Positions 50,731 through 58,741 of a stretch of 64,000 bases of DNA are shown piece by piece. Position 1 is the first letter of the stretch; every line of letters begins with the position of its first letter. Both the position numbers and the translations under genes were made by a program. The stretch lies in NCBI RefSeq assembly GCF_023516595.1, contig NZ_JAMGBG010000137.1, forward strand, positions 1 through 64,000, given 5' to 3'. This DNA is from Streptomyces neyagawaensis. GTDB taxonomy: Bacteria > Actinomycetota > Actinomycetes > Streptomycetales > Streptomycetaceae. The notes beneath the pieces are model-generated. The model saw only the letters and a program-made list of their open reading frames with translations. It did no database searches and was not told where the DNA came from.

Positions 50731-51309
50731 ATGTCGGTACAGGAACGCAAGGAACGCGAGCGGGCGGCCCGCGAACGTCTGATCGTGGCGACGGCCCGCG
50801 AACTCGCCGAGGAGCAGGGCTGGGACGCGGTCACCACCCGTCGGCTGGCCGAGCGCATCGAGTACAGCCAGCCCGTCCTCTACAGCCACTTCCGGGGCAA
50901 GCGGGAGATCATCGGCGCCGTCGCCCTCGAAGGCGCCACCGAGATGGCCGCGGCGCTGCGGGCAGCGGCCCCCACCGCGGACGGCCCGCGCGCCCGGGTC
51001 GTCGTCCTCGCCCGCACCTACCTCGACTTCGCCGAGCGCAACCCGGCGGTCTACGACGCCATGTTCCAGCTCGACGGCGGCCTGGCGTTCGCGCGGGAGG
51101 ACACCCCCGCACCGCTGAAGGACGCCTTCGCCGCGCTGCTGGAGACCCTCGCGGAGGTCGCCGGGGACGGCGTCCACCCGGGCGTGTTCACCGAGGTGTT
51201 CTGGGCGTCCCTGCACGGGCTGGCGACCCTGACCCGGGCCGGACGGCTGCCGGCGGAGTACGCCGAGGGGAGACTGGAGCTGCTGGTGGACAGGCTCGCC
51301 GTGGTCTGA
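50731..51309 (+). CDS. TetR family regulator paired with DUF1772
   Basis: 192-residue TetR regulator. Helix-turn-helix: RERLIVATARELAEEQGWDAVTTRRLAERIEYSQPVLYSHFRGKREIIGAVALEG. The ligand domain matches the TetR C-terminal type seen beside DUF1772 genes (YDAMFQLDGGLAF, VFTEVFWASLHGLATLTRAGRLP). An N-terminal charged helix (SVQERKERERAARER) may contact the minor groove. ATG 50731 lies 10 bases after the last operator. Most likely it represses itself and the divergent DUF1772 gene. Confidence 0.93.
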   Translation: MSVQERKERERAARERLIVATARELAEEQGWDAVTTRRLAERIEYSQPVLYSHFRGKREIIGAVALEGATEMAAALRAAAPTADGPRARVVVLARTYLDFAERNPAVYDAMFQLDGGLAFAREDTPAPLKDAFAALLETLAEVAGDGVHPGVFTEVFWASLHGLATLTRAGRLPAEYAEGRLELLVDRLAVV

Positions 51310-51506
51310 CGCGGCCCACGCCGCCCGCGGAGCCCACCACGGGAACGGGCGGCGGTGTCACCCGGGCCGGCGCATGCATGCCCAGGGGCACCGGTCCAGG
51401 CCGCGCGCCGCTTCCCGCGCGCGGATCGCCCGCAGGCAGGGGGTGACCCCACCGCGCGTAGGAGGGGGCGTTCCACGGGACTTCGGTGAACGTGGTCAGG
51501 GCCACG

Positions 51507-51538
51507 GCGGGTGACGGCCCTTCGGGGCCGTCCCGCCC
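51507..51538. terminator. UUCG-tetraloop terminator between convergent genes
   Basis: GACGGCCC (51513-51520), loop TTCG, GGGCCGTC (51525-51532), with outer GGCGGG/CCGCCC pairing. It lies 14 bases from the minus-strand stop at 51546 and serves the TVP38 gene; it can also stop TetR read-through. The rest of 51310-51545 shows no gene. Confidence 0.8.
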
Positions 51539-51545
51539 GGCGGTG

Positions 51546-52328
51546 TCAGCGGGCCCGCAGGTGGTGGCGCTTGCGCCAGGCCACGGCCGCGCCCAGCAGG
51601 GCCGGGAGCGCGATGCACGCCATCGCGAGCAGGAAGGCCGGGGACGTCGGGGCGGAGGCGCGGGCGCCCGCGACGGCGTAGGCGGCGGTGTTGGGGATGG
51701 AGCCGAGGGCGGTGGCCAGCAGGAACGGCAGATAGCCCATGCGGGAGACGGAGGCGCAGTAGTTCGCCGCCCAGAACGGCACCCCGGGGAAGAGACGGGC
51801 CGCCAGCATCGAACGGAACCCATGACGGCTGAGCTGGCCGTCCGCCGACTTCAGCCAGCGGTGCCTCAGCAGCGGCCGCAGCGCGTCCTGCCCGAGCATC
51901 CGGCCCAGAGCGAACGCGATGCCCGCCCCGAGGACGGTTCCCGCGAGAGCGGAGGCCAGACCCAGCTGCGAGCCGAAGAGAGCGCCCGCCGCGATGTTGA
52001 GGATCGGCCGGGGCACGAACGCCACCGTGCACAGCCCGTACGCCACCGCGAACACCACGGCCGCGGTGCCGCCGCTCAACTGGGGCGGCCAGCCGTCGGC
52101 CAGCAGCCGCTGCGGCTCGAACAGCAACACGGTCACCACGGCGCCGGCGAGCAGCGCCAGCAGCAGCGAGAACCGCGCCCACGGCGAGAGCAGCGCTCTG
52201 CCCCAGCGGGCGGCGCCGTTCGGCGAAACGGCGGGGACGGCTGCGGGTGCGGCGACGGCGAGCTCCGTGGCGGCGGCCCGGGGAAGGACCGAGGCGGTGC
52301 CCCCAGAGCGGGTGGTGGCATCGAGCAT
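51546..52328 (-). CDS. TVP38/TMEM64 (VTT/DedA-superfamily) membrane protein
   Basis: 260-residue membrane protein with a VTT domain. Segments: FSLLLALLAGAVVTVLLFEP, GTAAVVFAVAYGLCTVAFVPRPILNIAAGALFG (with the characteristic Pro and FG), LASALAGTVLGAGIAFALGRMLG, then FRSMLAARLFPGVPFWAANYCASVSRMGYLPFLLATALGSIPNT, the conserved re-entrant motif. A polar tail ends RKRHHLRAR. Members are lipid scramblases or carrier flippases; role here unknown. ATG 52328 gives 40 residues of Ala/Pro-rich cytoplasmic sequence before the first helix. Confidence 0.9.
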   Translation of the reverse strand: MLDATTRSGGTASVLPRAAATELAVAAPAAVPAVSPNGAARWGRALLSPWARFSLLLALLAGAVVTVLLFEPQRLLADGWPPQLSGGTAAVVFAVAYGLCTVAFVPRPILNIAAGALFGSQLGLASALAGTVLGAGIAFALGRMLGQDALRPLLRHRWLKSADGQLSRHGFRSMLAARLFPGVPFWAANYCASVSRMGYLPFLLATALGSIPNTAAYAVAGARASAPTSPAFLLAMACIALPALLGAAVAWRKRHHLRAR

Positions 52329-52838
52329 TCGTCGACGGTAACCGACCGATGTGCGCGTATGCCCCACGGAACGTCTCACCGCGGTCACAGGAACCGGAAC
52401 GACAGCCCCCTCGGGCATCGGCCACCGGGCGCCCGGCCGGGGACCGTACACCGCGCGGCCTGCGCCTTCGGGAGCACGCGCACCGCCCGGCCCGCGTTCA
52501 CTCGGCCCCCGACCTGTGAAGCATCTCTCTTCGGCCCGGTTCCCGAACTCGCCCGCCCGGAAAACCATTCGACGCGGGCCGACAGGTCGGCGAGGATCGA
52601 CCCATGTTCCGGTACGCCTTCGTTCTCGCAGCGTCCGCGGTAGACGCGGATGCGCCGAAGGCTGCCCTTCTGATCGCCGTGGCCGCCGCAGACGGCGCCC
52701 GAAGCTGACCCTTCCCGGAGATTCCGGCGGACCCCGCAGGGGGAGGGTCGGCGCATTCTCGGGGTCCCCGTCCCGGCCACGCCCTCACGGCTCCGGGGCC
52801 ATCACTCAGTACCGCTGAAGAGGCTTCGAGGTAGCGCC
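52329..52838. other. 510-base region upstream of tuf3
   Basis: No conventional gene is supported. It contains the short open frame at 52604-52708 (see separate entry), with a hairpin inside it (GCGTCCGCG at 52631-52639 against CGCGGATGC at 52645-52653, one G-T pair), and the promoters of both flanking genes, which I could not place with confidence. Confidence 0.55.
52604..52708 (+). CDS. Possible 34-residue leader peptide before tuf3
   Basis: ATG 52604 is preceded by GAGGA at a good distance and reads 34 codons to TGA 52708. The peptide starts MFRYAFVLAASAVDADAPK and ends AALLIAVAAADGARS, strikingly rich in Ala and Asp. A hairpin lies inside the frame. The stop is 130 bases before the EF-Tu start. 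Codon bias is only partly coding-like. It could be a regulatory leader (attenuation by translation status) or chance; translation is unproven. Confidence 0.3.
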   Translation: MFRYAFVLAASAVDADAPKAALLIAVAAADGARS

Positions 52839-54008
52839 ATGTCCAAGACCGCTTACGTCCGCACGAAACCGCACGTCAACATCGGCACGATGGGCCATGT
52901 CGACCACGGCAAGACCACCCTGACCGCCGCCATCACCAAGGTCCTCGCCGAGCGCGGGGCGGGCACGTTCGTGCCGTTCGACCGCATCGACCGCGCCCCC
53001 GAGGAGGCGGCGCGCGGCATCACCATCAACATCGCGCACGTCGAGTACGAGACCGACACCCGGCACTACGCGCACGTCGACATGCCCGGCCACGCCGACT
53101 ACGTCAAGAACATGGTCACCGGCGCCGCGCAACTCGACGGGGCGATCCTCGTCGTCTCCGCGCTCGACGGGATCATGCCCCAGACCGCCGAGCACGTCCT
53201 GCTCGCCCGGCAGGTGGGCGTCAACCACATCGTGGTGGCGCTCAACAAGGCCGACGCGGGTGACGAGGAACTGACGGACCTCGTCGAGCTGGAGGTGCGC
53301 GAGTTGCTCACCGCGCACGGCTACGGCGGCGACTCCGTCCCCGTCGTACGGGTCTCCGGGCTCAGGGCCCTCGAAGGGGACCCACGCTGGACGGCGGCCG
53401 TCGAGGCGCTGCTGGACGCGGTGGACACCTATGTCCCGATGCCCGAGCGGTATCTGGACGCGCCGTTCCTGCTGTCCGTGGAGAACGTCCTGACGATCAC
53501 CGGGCGGGGGACCGTCGTCACCGGCGCCGTCGAGCGGGGCACCATCCGGGTCGGCGACCGGGTCGAGGTGCTCGGCGCGGACGTCGAGACGGTCGTCACC
53601 GGTCTGGAGACCTTCGGCAAGCCCATGGCGGAGGCGCAGGCCGGGGACAACGTGGCGCTGCTGCTGCGCGGAGTGGCCCGGGACACCGTCCGGCGGGGAC
53701 ACGTGGTGGCCGCGCCGGGAAGCGTCGTGCCCAGCCGGCACTTCACCGCGCAGGTGTATGTGCTGTCGGCGAAGGAGGGGGGCCGTACGACGCCGGTGTC
53801 CAGCGGGTACCGGCCGCAGTTCTACATCCGCACCGCCGACGTGGTCGGTGACGTCGACCTCGGGGAGGCGGCCGTCGCCCGGCCGGGCGACCGGGTCACG
53901 ATGAGCGTGGAGCTGGGACGGGAGGTTCCGTTGGAGCCCGGTCTCGGGTTCGCGATCCGTGAGGGCGGCCGCACGGTAGGTGCGGGGACCGTCACGGCCG
54001 TCCGCTAG
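52839..54008 (+). CDS. tuf3: Divergent elongation factor Tu paralogue (EF-Tu3 type)
   Basis: 389-residue EF-Tu, the GTPase that delivers aminoacyl-tRNA to the ribosome. G1 GHVDHGKT (19-26), switch RGITI (59-63), G3 DMPGH (81-85) and G4 NKAD (136-139, in place of NKCD) are intact; domains II and III follow. The chain is clearly diverged from the main Streptomyces EF-Tu1, with many conservative changes, fitting the tuf3 class, which stands outside the str operon, as here (no fusA or rpsL nearby). EF-Tu3 of S. ramocissimus is reported resistant to EF-Tu-targeting antibiotics. ATG 52839 with GAGG upstream. Confidence 0.94.
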   Translation: MSKTAYVRTKPHVNIGTMGHVDHGKTTLTAAITKVLAERGAGTFVPFDRIDRAPEEAARGITINIAHVEYETDTRHYAHVDMPGHADYVKNMVTGAAQLDGAILVVSALDGIMPQTAEHVLLARQVGVNHIVVALNKADAGDEELTDLVELEVRELLTAHGYGGDSVPVVRVSGLRALEGDPRWTAAVEALLDAVDTYVPMPERYLDAPFLLSVENVLTITGRGTVVTGAVERGTIRVGDRVEVLGADVETVVTGLETFGKPMAEAQAGDNVALLLRGVARDTVRRGHVVAAPGSVVPSRHFTAQVYVLSAKEGGRTTPVSSGYRPQFYIRTADVVGDVDLGEAAVARPGDRVTMSVELGREVPLEPGLGFAIREGGRTVGAGTVTAVR

Positions 54009-54023
54009 TCGGGGGCAAGGAGG

Positions 54024-54067
54024 GTGGGGGACCGCGGGCCGTCGTGGCCGGTCACGCGGTCCCCCAC
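54024..54067 (+). terminator. Terminator after tuf3
   Basis: GTGGGGGACCGCG (54024-54036) and its exact complement CGCGGTCCCCCAC (54055-54067) give a 13-bp stem with an 18-base loop, 16 bases after the tuf3 stop. The right arm lies in the first 32-bp repeat. Confidence 0.75.
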
Positions 54068-54142
54068 ACCGCTTTCCGGCCGGTCACACGGTCCCCCACA
54101 CCCCGTTCCGGCCGGTCGCGCGGTGTGCCACGTCCCCTGTCC
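54046..54142. repeat. Three 32-bp tandem repeats downstream of tuf3
   Basis: Units start GGCCGGTCACGCGG (54046), GGCCGGTCACACGG (54078) and GGCCGGTCGCGCGG (54110). The first two are nearly identical over 32 bases (sharing TCCCCCACACC); the third is degenerate after its first half. Confidence 0.85.
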
Positions 54143-54195
54143 GGCAGCGCTCCGACGGTCCCTCGGTCGGCTCCGCGCCCGGCAGAATGGGCCCC

Positions 54196-55041
54196 GTGAA
54201 CGAAGCCATACCCGTCTCCCGTGCCATCGACCGGGGCACCGCCAAGCTCATGCCCGACGTCGACCGGGAGCGGGCCTGGCTGCTGACGGTCGACGGGGCC
54301 CCGCAGTCGTACGTCGACCTGGACGAGCCCACGCACCTGGAGTTCGAGTACGCGCGGCGGCTCGGGCACGCCCTGGACACGGTGGCGGAGCCGGGGCGGC
54401 CGCTCGACGTGCTGCACCTCGGCGGGGGCGCGCTCACCCTGCCGCGCTACGTGGCCGCCACCCGCCCGGGGTCCCGGCAGGACGTCGTCGAGTACGACCG
54501 GGGGCTGCTGGACCTCGTCGTCGAGCAGTTGCCACTGCCGGCGGACGCCAGGATCACCCTGCACGGCGCCGACGCGAGGAAATGGCTCGAAGGCGCTCCC
54601 GCGGGCTCCGCCGACGTACTCGTCGCGGACGTCTTCGGCGGCTCACGCGTGCCCGCGCATCTGACGACCGAGGGATACGCGCGGGCCGCCGCACAGGTCC
54701 TGCGGGCGGACGGCGTCTACCTCGCGAACCTCGCCGACGCCGCGCCCTTCGCGTTCCTGCGGTCCCAACTGGCGACCCTGGGCACCGTGTTCGAGGAGTT
54801 GGTGCTGATCGCCGAACCCGGGGTGCTGCGCGGCCGGAGGTTCGGCAACGCCGTGCTGCTCGCCTCCCACCGGCCGCTCGACATCGGCGTCCTCGCCCGG
54901 CGCACCGCCGGTGACACCTTCCCCGCGCGGGTCGAGCACGGGGCGGCGCTGCGCGACTTCATCGGCGGTGCCGCGCCCGTCGGCGAGGAGGACGCGGTGC
55001 CGTCACCCGAGCCGCCCGACGGCGCCTTCGGCATCGGCTGA
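54196..55041 (+). CDS. Spermidine-synthase-like methyltransferase-fold protein
   Basis: 281-residue protein with the spermidine/spermine synthase fold. It has RGTAKLMPDVDRERAWLLTVDGAPQSYVDLDEPTHLEFEYARRLGHAL, a glycine-rich cofactor motif LDVLHLGGGALTLPRY, DVVEYDRGLLDLV as motif II, and SADVLVADVFGGSRVPAHL. True spermidine synthases have a conserved gatekeeper Asp/Tyr set that I cannot confirm, so polyamine synthesis is not certain. GTG 54196 is preferred: CAGAAT eight bases upstream looks like a -10 of a leaderless transcript; ATG 54187 is an alternative. Its last 39 bases overlap the MFS gene on the other strand. Confidence 0.85.
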   Translation: MNEAIPVSRAIDRGTAKLMPDVDRERAWLLTVDGAPQSYVDLDEPTHLEFEYARRLGHALDTVAEPGRPLDVLHLGGGALTLPRYVAATRPGSRQDVVEYDRGLLDLVVEQLPLPADARITLHGADARKWLEGAPAGSADVLVADVFGGSRVPAHLTTEGYARAAAQVLRADGVYLANLADAAPFAFLRSQLATLGTVFEELVLIAEPGVLRGRRFGNAVLLASHRPLDIGVLARRTAGDTFPARVEHGAALRDFIGGAAPVGEEDAVPSPEPPDGAFGIG

Positions 55042-56307
55042 GCGGGGCTCGGCGTCCGGCTCGCCGAGGGCGACGGGCTTGGTGCCCCACCGGGTCAGGG
55101 TCCGCACGTCCCGGATGCACAGCACCGCCGCCGTGGCCGCGACGCACAGCCCGGCACAGCCCCACAGGGCCGCCGGACGGCCGAAGGCGCTCTCCGCGGG
55201 CCCCGCCAGCGCGGCGGCCAGCGGCACCATCGAGACCGAGCCGAACCAGTCGTACGCCGAGACGCGGGACAGCTTCTCCTCGGGGATCTCCTGGTGCAGC
55301 GCCGTCATCCAGGAGACGCCGAACACCTCGATCGACATCCCGCTGACGAACATCGACACGCACAGGACGGCGATCGGCGCGGGCACGGCGAGCGCCGCGG
55401 ACGGCAGGGCGAACGGGAAGACGCACAGCACACCCACGAAGAGCAGCCGGCGCGGTTTCCAACGGGTCATCAGCAGCGCCCCGACGGCGTTGCCCGCCCC
55501 GAACAGTGCCAGCGCCACACCCCAGGGGCCCGCACCGCCCAGATGGTCACGGGCCACCTGGGGGCCGTAGACCGCGTCGGCGGCGACGATGACCGCGTTG
55601 ACGAGGGAGAACTGCACGACGATCGCCCACAGCCAGGGCCGGCCGACGAACTCCCGCCAGCCGTCGCGGAGATCGGCGAGCATGCCGTGGCCCGGCTCGC
55701 GGTCCGGTATGTGGCTCACGTCGAGGAAGGCGCGCATGGCCCCGGCGATCGCGAACGCGGCCGCGTCGACGGCGAGCACCCAGCCGGGGCCGATCACCGC
55801 GACGAGCGCACCCCCGACGGCCGCGCCGGTCATGGTCGCGCCCTGCGAGGCGAACCGGAACAGGGCGAAGGCCCGCCCCGCCTGCTCGGCGGTGACCGAG
55901 GACAGCAGCATGCCCTCGGCCGCCGGGTTGAAGAACGCCTGCCCGGTGCCACCGAGGGCGGACAGCAGCATCATCTGCCACAGCCGCGCCTCCCCGGTGA
56001 GCACCAGCACCGCGAAGACGGCCTGGGACAGACAGTTGAGGGTGTTCGCGGCGACCATCACCCGGTGCCGGGGCAACCGGTCCGCGACCGCGCCGCCGAT
56101 CAGCAGGAACAGCACCAGCGGCAGGGTGCGCGCCGCCGCGACCAGACCCACGTCCCCGCCGTCGCCGCCCGACTCCAGGACCGCGAAGGCGGCCGCGATG
56201 AGGGCGCCGTGGCTGCCCAGGTTGGTGACGACAGCGGCGGCCGTCAGCATCGTGTAGTTGCGGCCCGCCCAGGCGGGTCGGCGGCGGAAGGCGGCGGGAG
56301 TGGTCAC
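55003..56307 (-). CDS. MFS transporter (DHA-like exporter)
   Basis: 434-residue major facilitator with 12 membrane segments, typical of enterobactin-exporter/macrolide-exporter-like proteins. After TTPAAFRRRPAWAGRNYTMLTAAAVVTNLGSHGALIAAAFAVL come the loop-2/3 motif LLIGGAVADRLPRHRVMVAANTLNCLSQAVFAVL and the middle loop with GPQVARDHLGGAGPWGVALALFGAGNAVGALLMTRWKPRRLL. The C terminus is acidic. Substrate unknown. GTG 56307 opens at the start of the conserved N terminus; a TTG at 56343 is also in frame. Convergent overlap of 39 bases with the spermidine-synthase-like gene. Confidence 0.9.
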   Translation of the reverse strand: MTTPAAFRRRPAWAGRNYTMLTAAAVVTNLGSHGALIAAAFAVLESGGDGGDVGLVAAARTLPLVLFLLIGGAVADRLPRHRVMVAANTLNCLSQAVFAVLVLTGEARLWQMMLLSALGGTGQAFFNPAAEGMLLSSVTAEQAGRAFALFRFASQGATMTGAAVGGALVAVIGPGWVLAVDAAAFAIAGAMRAFLDVSHIPDREPGHGMLADLRDGWREFVGRPWLWAIVVQFSLVNAVIVAADAVYGPQVARDHLGGAGPWGVALALFGAGNAVGALLMTRWKPRRLLFVGVLCVFPFALPSAALAVPAPIAVLCVSMFVSGMSIEVFGVSWMTALHQEIPEEKLSRVSAYDWFGSVSMVPLAAALAGPAESAFGRPAALWGCAGLCVAATAAVLCIRDVRTLTRWGTKPVALGEPDAEPRSADAEGAVGRLG

Positions 56308-56444
56308 CGGCCGACTATCGCCGCCCCCGGCAGTGCTTGCCAAACCGTTTCCGCATGGCGTAGGGCCAGATCAGGCCAGCGGCACGGGCTGGCGCGGCTG
56401 CCTCGGGGGCCGGCACCCGCCGGCCCCCGTACCCGGTGTCGCGC

Positions 56445-57509
56445 TCAGCCGCCCGTGGGCTCGCCGTACAGCCGTACCGTGCTGAGGATCTTCTTCACCG
56501 TCGCGTCCGGCACCTCGTCGTCGACGCCCTTCGCGCCGTGGAACGTCCAGGAGACGAAGTCGTCCTTGGAGTTCTTGAAGGCGAAGGTGGTCGCCTTGCC
56601 GTCGGTGTCGCACTTCCCCTTCTTGGGGACACCGGTCGAGGAGGTGGTCGCGACACTGCCCTCGAGGCCCGACGCCGTCGTGTACGGCTCCGGCTTGCCG
56701 ACCTTCATCAGCTTCTTCGAGGAGTCCTTCTGGTCGGTGTACCCGCCGAACACCCACCACGCCGAGTCGTTGCGGGCGATGTCGTCGGTGTCCTTCGCGC
56801 CCTGCTGCCCCTTGGTGCCGACGGCGGCGAGGGACGTCTCCTCCTTGTAGCCGTCCTTGTTGGCGTCGGCGACGCACCACTTCTCCTTGAGGATGGCGGG
56901 CGCCGACATGCCGATGATGACGGAGGTGTCGTCCTTCGAGTTGTCGTCGAAGCCGATGAAGGTGCCGGGCGTCTTGACGTCCCAGTCCGGGGGCACGTCG
57001 AAGGCCGTGCCCCACTTCGGATTCACGACGACCTTCCAGCCCTCGACGGTCGGCTTCGCGCCGGCGTCCTCACCGCGCGGGTTGTCCTGGCTCTCCGAGG
57101 CGGTCGGCGTGGGCGAGACCGACGGCTTGGAGTCGTCCTTCGCCTCGACCTTGCCGTCCTCGTCACCGCCGAGGACCAGGAAACCGGTCACACCGGCGGC
57201 GACGACGACCGCCGTGGCCGCCACGATCGCGATGAGCTTGGTCCGGTTGCCGCCGCCTCCGCCCGGCGGTTCCGGCGCGCCCACCGGGGACGGGGCACCC
57301 CACTGGGGCTGCTGCCCGTACTGCGGTTGCTGACCCGTCGACTGGTAACCGGGCTGCTGGTACGGGTTCGGCTGCTGGTACCCGGGCTGCGGGTACGCCG
57401 GCTGTTGATGCCCCGTCTGTCCCGGCTGGCCGTACCCGGGTTGCTGGTACGGGTTCGGTTGCTGCGGGTTCTGCTCGCCCCCGGGCGGCTGCTGCTGTCC
57501 TGGCCACAT
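56445..57509 (-). CDS. Pro/Gln-rich membrane-anchored protein, paralogue 1
   Basis: 354-residue protein with a cytoplasmic N terminus of repeating PQQP/NPYQQPGYQ units (residues 1-80, GQQQPPGGEQNPQQPNPYQQ), one membrane helix (LIAIVAATAVVVAAGVTGFLVLGG), an acidic linker and an extracytoplasmic domain beginning GWKVVVNPKWGTAFDVPPDW and ending TVKKILSTVRLYGEPTGG. Two cysteines in the outer domain (KEKWCV, KGKCDTDG) are shared with its paralogue. Function unknown; the family is common in Streptomyces. Adjacent, same-strand paralogue begins 61 bases upstream of its start, so a tandem duplication is clear. Confidence 0.88.
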   Translation of the reverse strand: MWPGQQQPPGGEQNPQQPNPYQQPGYGQPGQTGHQQPAYPQPGYQQPNPYQQPGYQSTGQQPQYGQQPQWGAPSPVGAPEPPGGGGGNRTKLIAIVAATAVVVAAGVTGFLVLGGDEDGKVEAKDDSKPSVSPTPTASESQDNPRGEDAGAKPTVEGWKVVVNPKWGTAFDVPPDWDVKTPGTFIGFDDNSKDDTSVIIGMSAPAILKEKWCVADANKDGYKEETSLAAVGTKGQQGAKDTDDIARNDSAWWVFGGYTDQKDSSKKLMKVGKPEPYTTASGLEGSVATTSSTGVPKKGKCDTDGKATTFAFKNSKDDFVSWTFHGAKGVDDEVPDATVKKILSTVRLYGEPTGG

Positions 57510-57569
57510 GGCTCGTAACCATAGATGTGCCGGAGGCGGGGGTGCCACGGAGCCCCCGCCCCGCGGTCG

Positions 57570-58571
57570 TCAGCCACCCGTCGGTTCGCCGTACAGCCGG
57601 ACCGTGCTCAGGATCTTCTCGATGGTGGCGTCCGGGAGTTCGTCGTCGACACCGGTGGCACCGAACAGGCTCCACGCCACATAGTCGCCCGCGGAGTTCT
57701 TGAACCCGAAGGTCACGGCCTTGCCGTCGCTGGCGCACTTGCCCTTCTGCGGTGTGTTCTTGGAGCGGGCCCAGGCGACACTGCCCTCCACCCCGGAGGC
57801 TGTCGTGTACGGCCGCGCCTTCTTGTCGACGGTGAGGCTCTTGCGGTCGGGCTGCGTGTAGCCGCCGTACACGTACCAGGGCACCTGGTTGAGGGCGACC
57901 TCGTCGGTGTCCTTGGCGCCGCTCGCGCCCTTGGTGCCCGCGCCGGCGAGCTCGGTGTGGTCCTCGCGGCCGTCCTTGTCGTCGTCCGAGGTGCACCACT
58001 CGGACTTGAGGAACGCCGGTGCCGACATGGTGATGAGGGGCGGGTCGCCGGCCTCGCCCTTGACGTCCTCGAAGCCGGTGATGGTGGTCGGCGACGCGAC
58101 CTCCCAGTCCGCCGGGACGTCGAAGGCGGTGCCCCACTTGGGGTTGACGACGACCTTCCAGCCCTCGACGGTCGGCTTCGGACCGTCCGCGCCGCGGCCG
58201 TCGTCGGCCGAGGCGGAGGGGCTCGGGTCAGGGGAGGCGCTCGCCGAGGACTTCCCGCCCTTGCCGCCGCCCTTCGCCTCCTCGTCCTTGTCGCCGCCGA
58301 GGACCAGGAATCCGGTCACCCCGGCGGCGACGACCACGGCCGCGGCCGTCACGACGGCGATGAGCCTGGTCCGGTCACCGCTCTTGCCGGGCGGCTCCGG
58401 CGCGCCCGACGGCGCCGGGCCGCCCCACTGCTGCCCGTACGGTCCCTGCGCGGCCGACTGCTGATAGCCGGGCTGCTGATAGGGATTCGGCTGCTGGTAC
58501 CCCGGCTGCTGGTACGGGTTCTGCTGCGGATTCTGCTCGCCCCCGGGCGGCTGCTGCTGTCCTGGCCACAT
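57570..58571 (-). CDS. Pro/Gln-rich membrane-anchored protein, paralogue 2
   Basis: 333-residue paralogue of the gene at 56445. Both start MWPGQQQPPGGEQNPQQ and share the helix core AAAVVVAAGVTGFLVLGGD, GWKVVVNPKWGTAFDVPADW, the two cysteines (SEWCT, KGKCASDG) and the ending KILSTVRLYGEPTGG, while linkers and mid-domain loops differ. The low-complexity tail is shorter here. Their close, same-direction placement argues for duplication with divergence of ligand-facing loops. The 5' region of both genes lacks a clear ribosome site. Confidence 0.88.
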   Translation of the reverse strand: MWPGQQQPPGGEQNPQQNPYQQPGYQQPNPYQQPGYQQSAAQGPYGQQWGGPAPSGAPEPPGKSGDRTRLIAVVTAAAVVVAAGVTGFLVLGGDKDEEAKGGGKGGKSSASASPDPSPSASADDGRGADGPKPTVEGWKVVVNPKWGTAFDVPADWEVASPTTITGFEDVKGEAGDPPLITMSAPAFLKSEWCTSDDDKDGREDHTELAGAGTKGASGAKDTDEVALNQVPWYVYGGYTQPDRKSLTVDKKARPYTTASGVEGSVAWARSKNTPQKGKCASDGKAVTFGFKNSAGDYVAWSLFGATGVDDELPDATIEKILSTVRLYGEPTGG

Positions 58572-58741
58572 GTCCGGCAACACTAGTGAGCCCATGCCAC
58601 GGTTCCGTCACCGTGCACCCCCAGGCATGTACTGGTCAGGTGGAGAGTTCGTGAGGGATCGGGGCGCGGCCCGGTTCTGTTGCGCTGACCACACCGTGGC
58701 ACCCCTGGTCAGAGGTTCCTACTCGTGGGTAACATCGCGGC

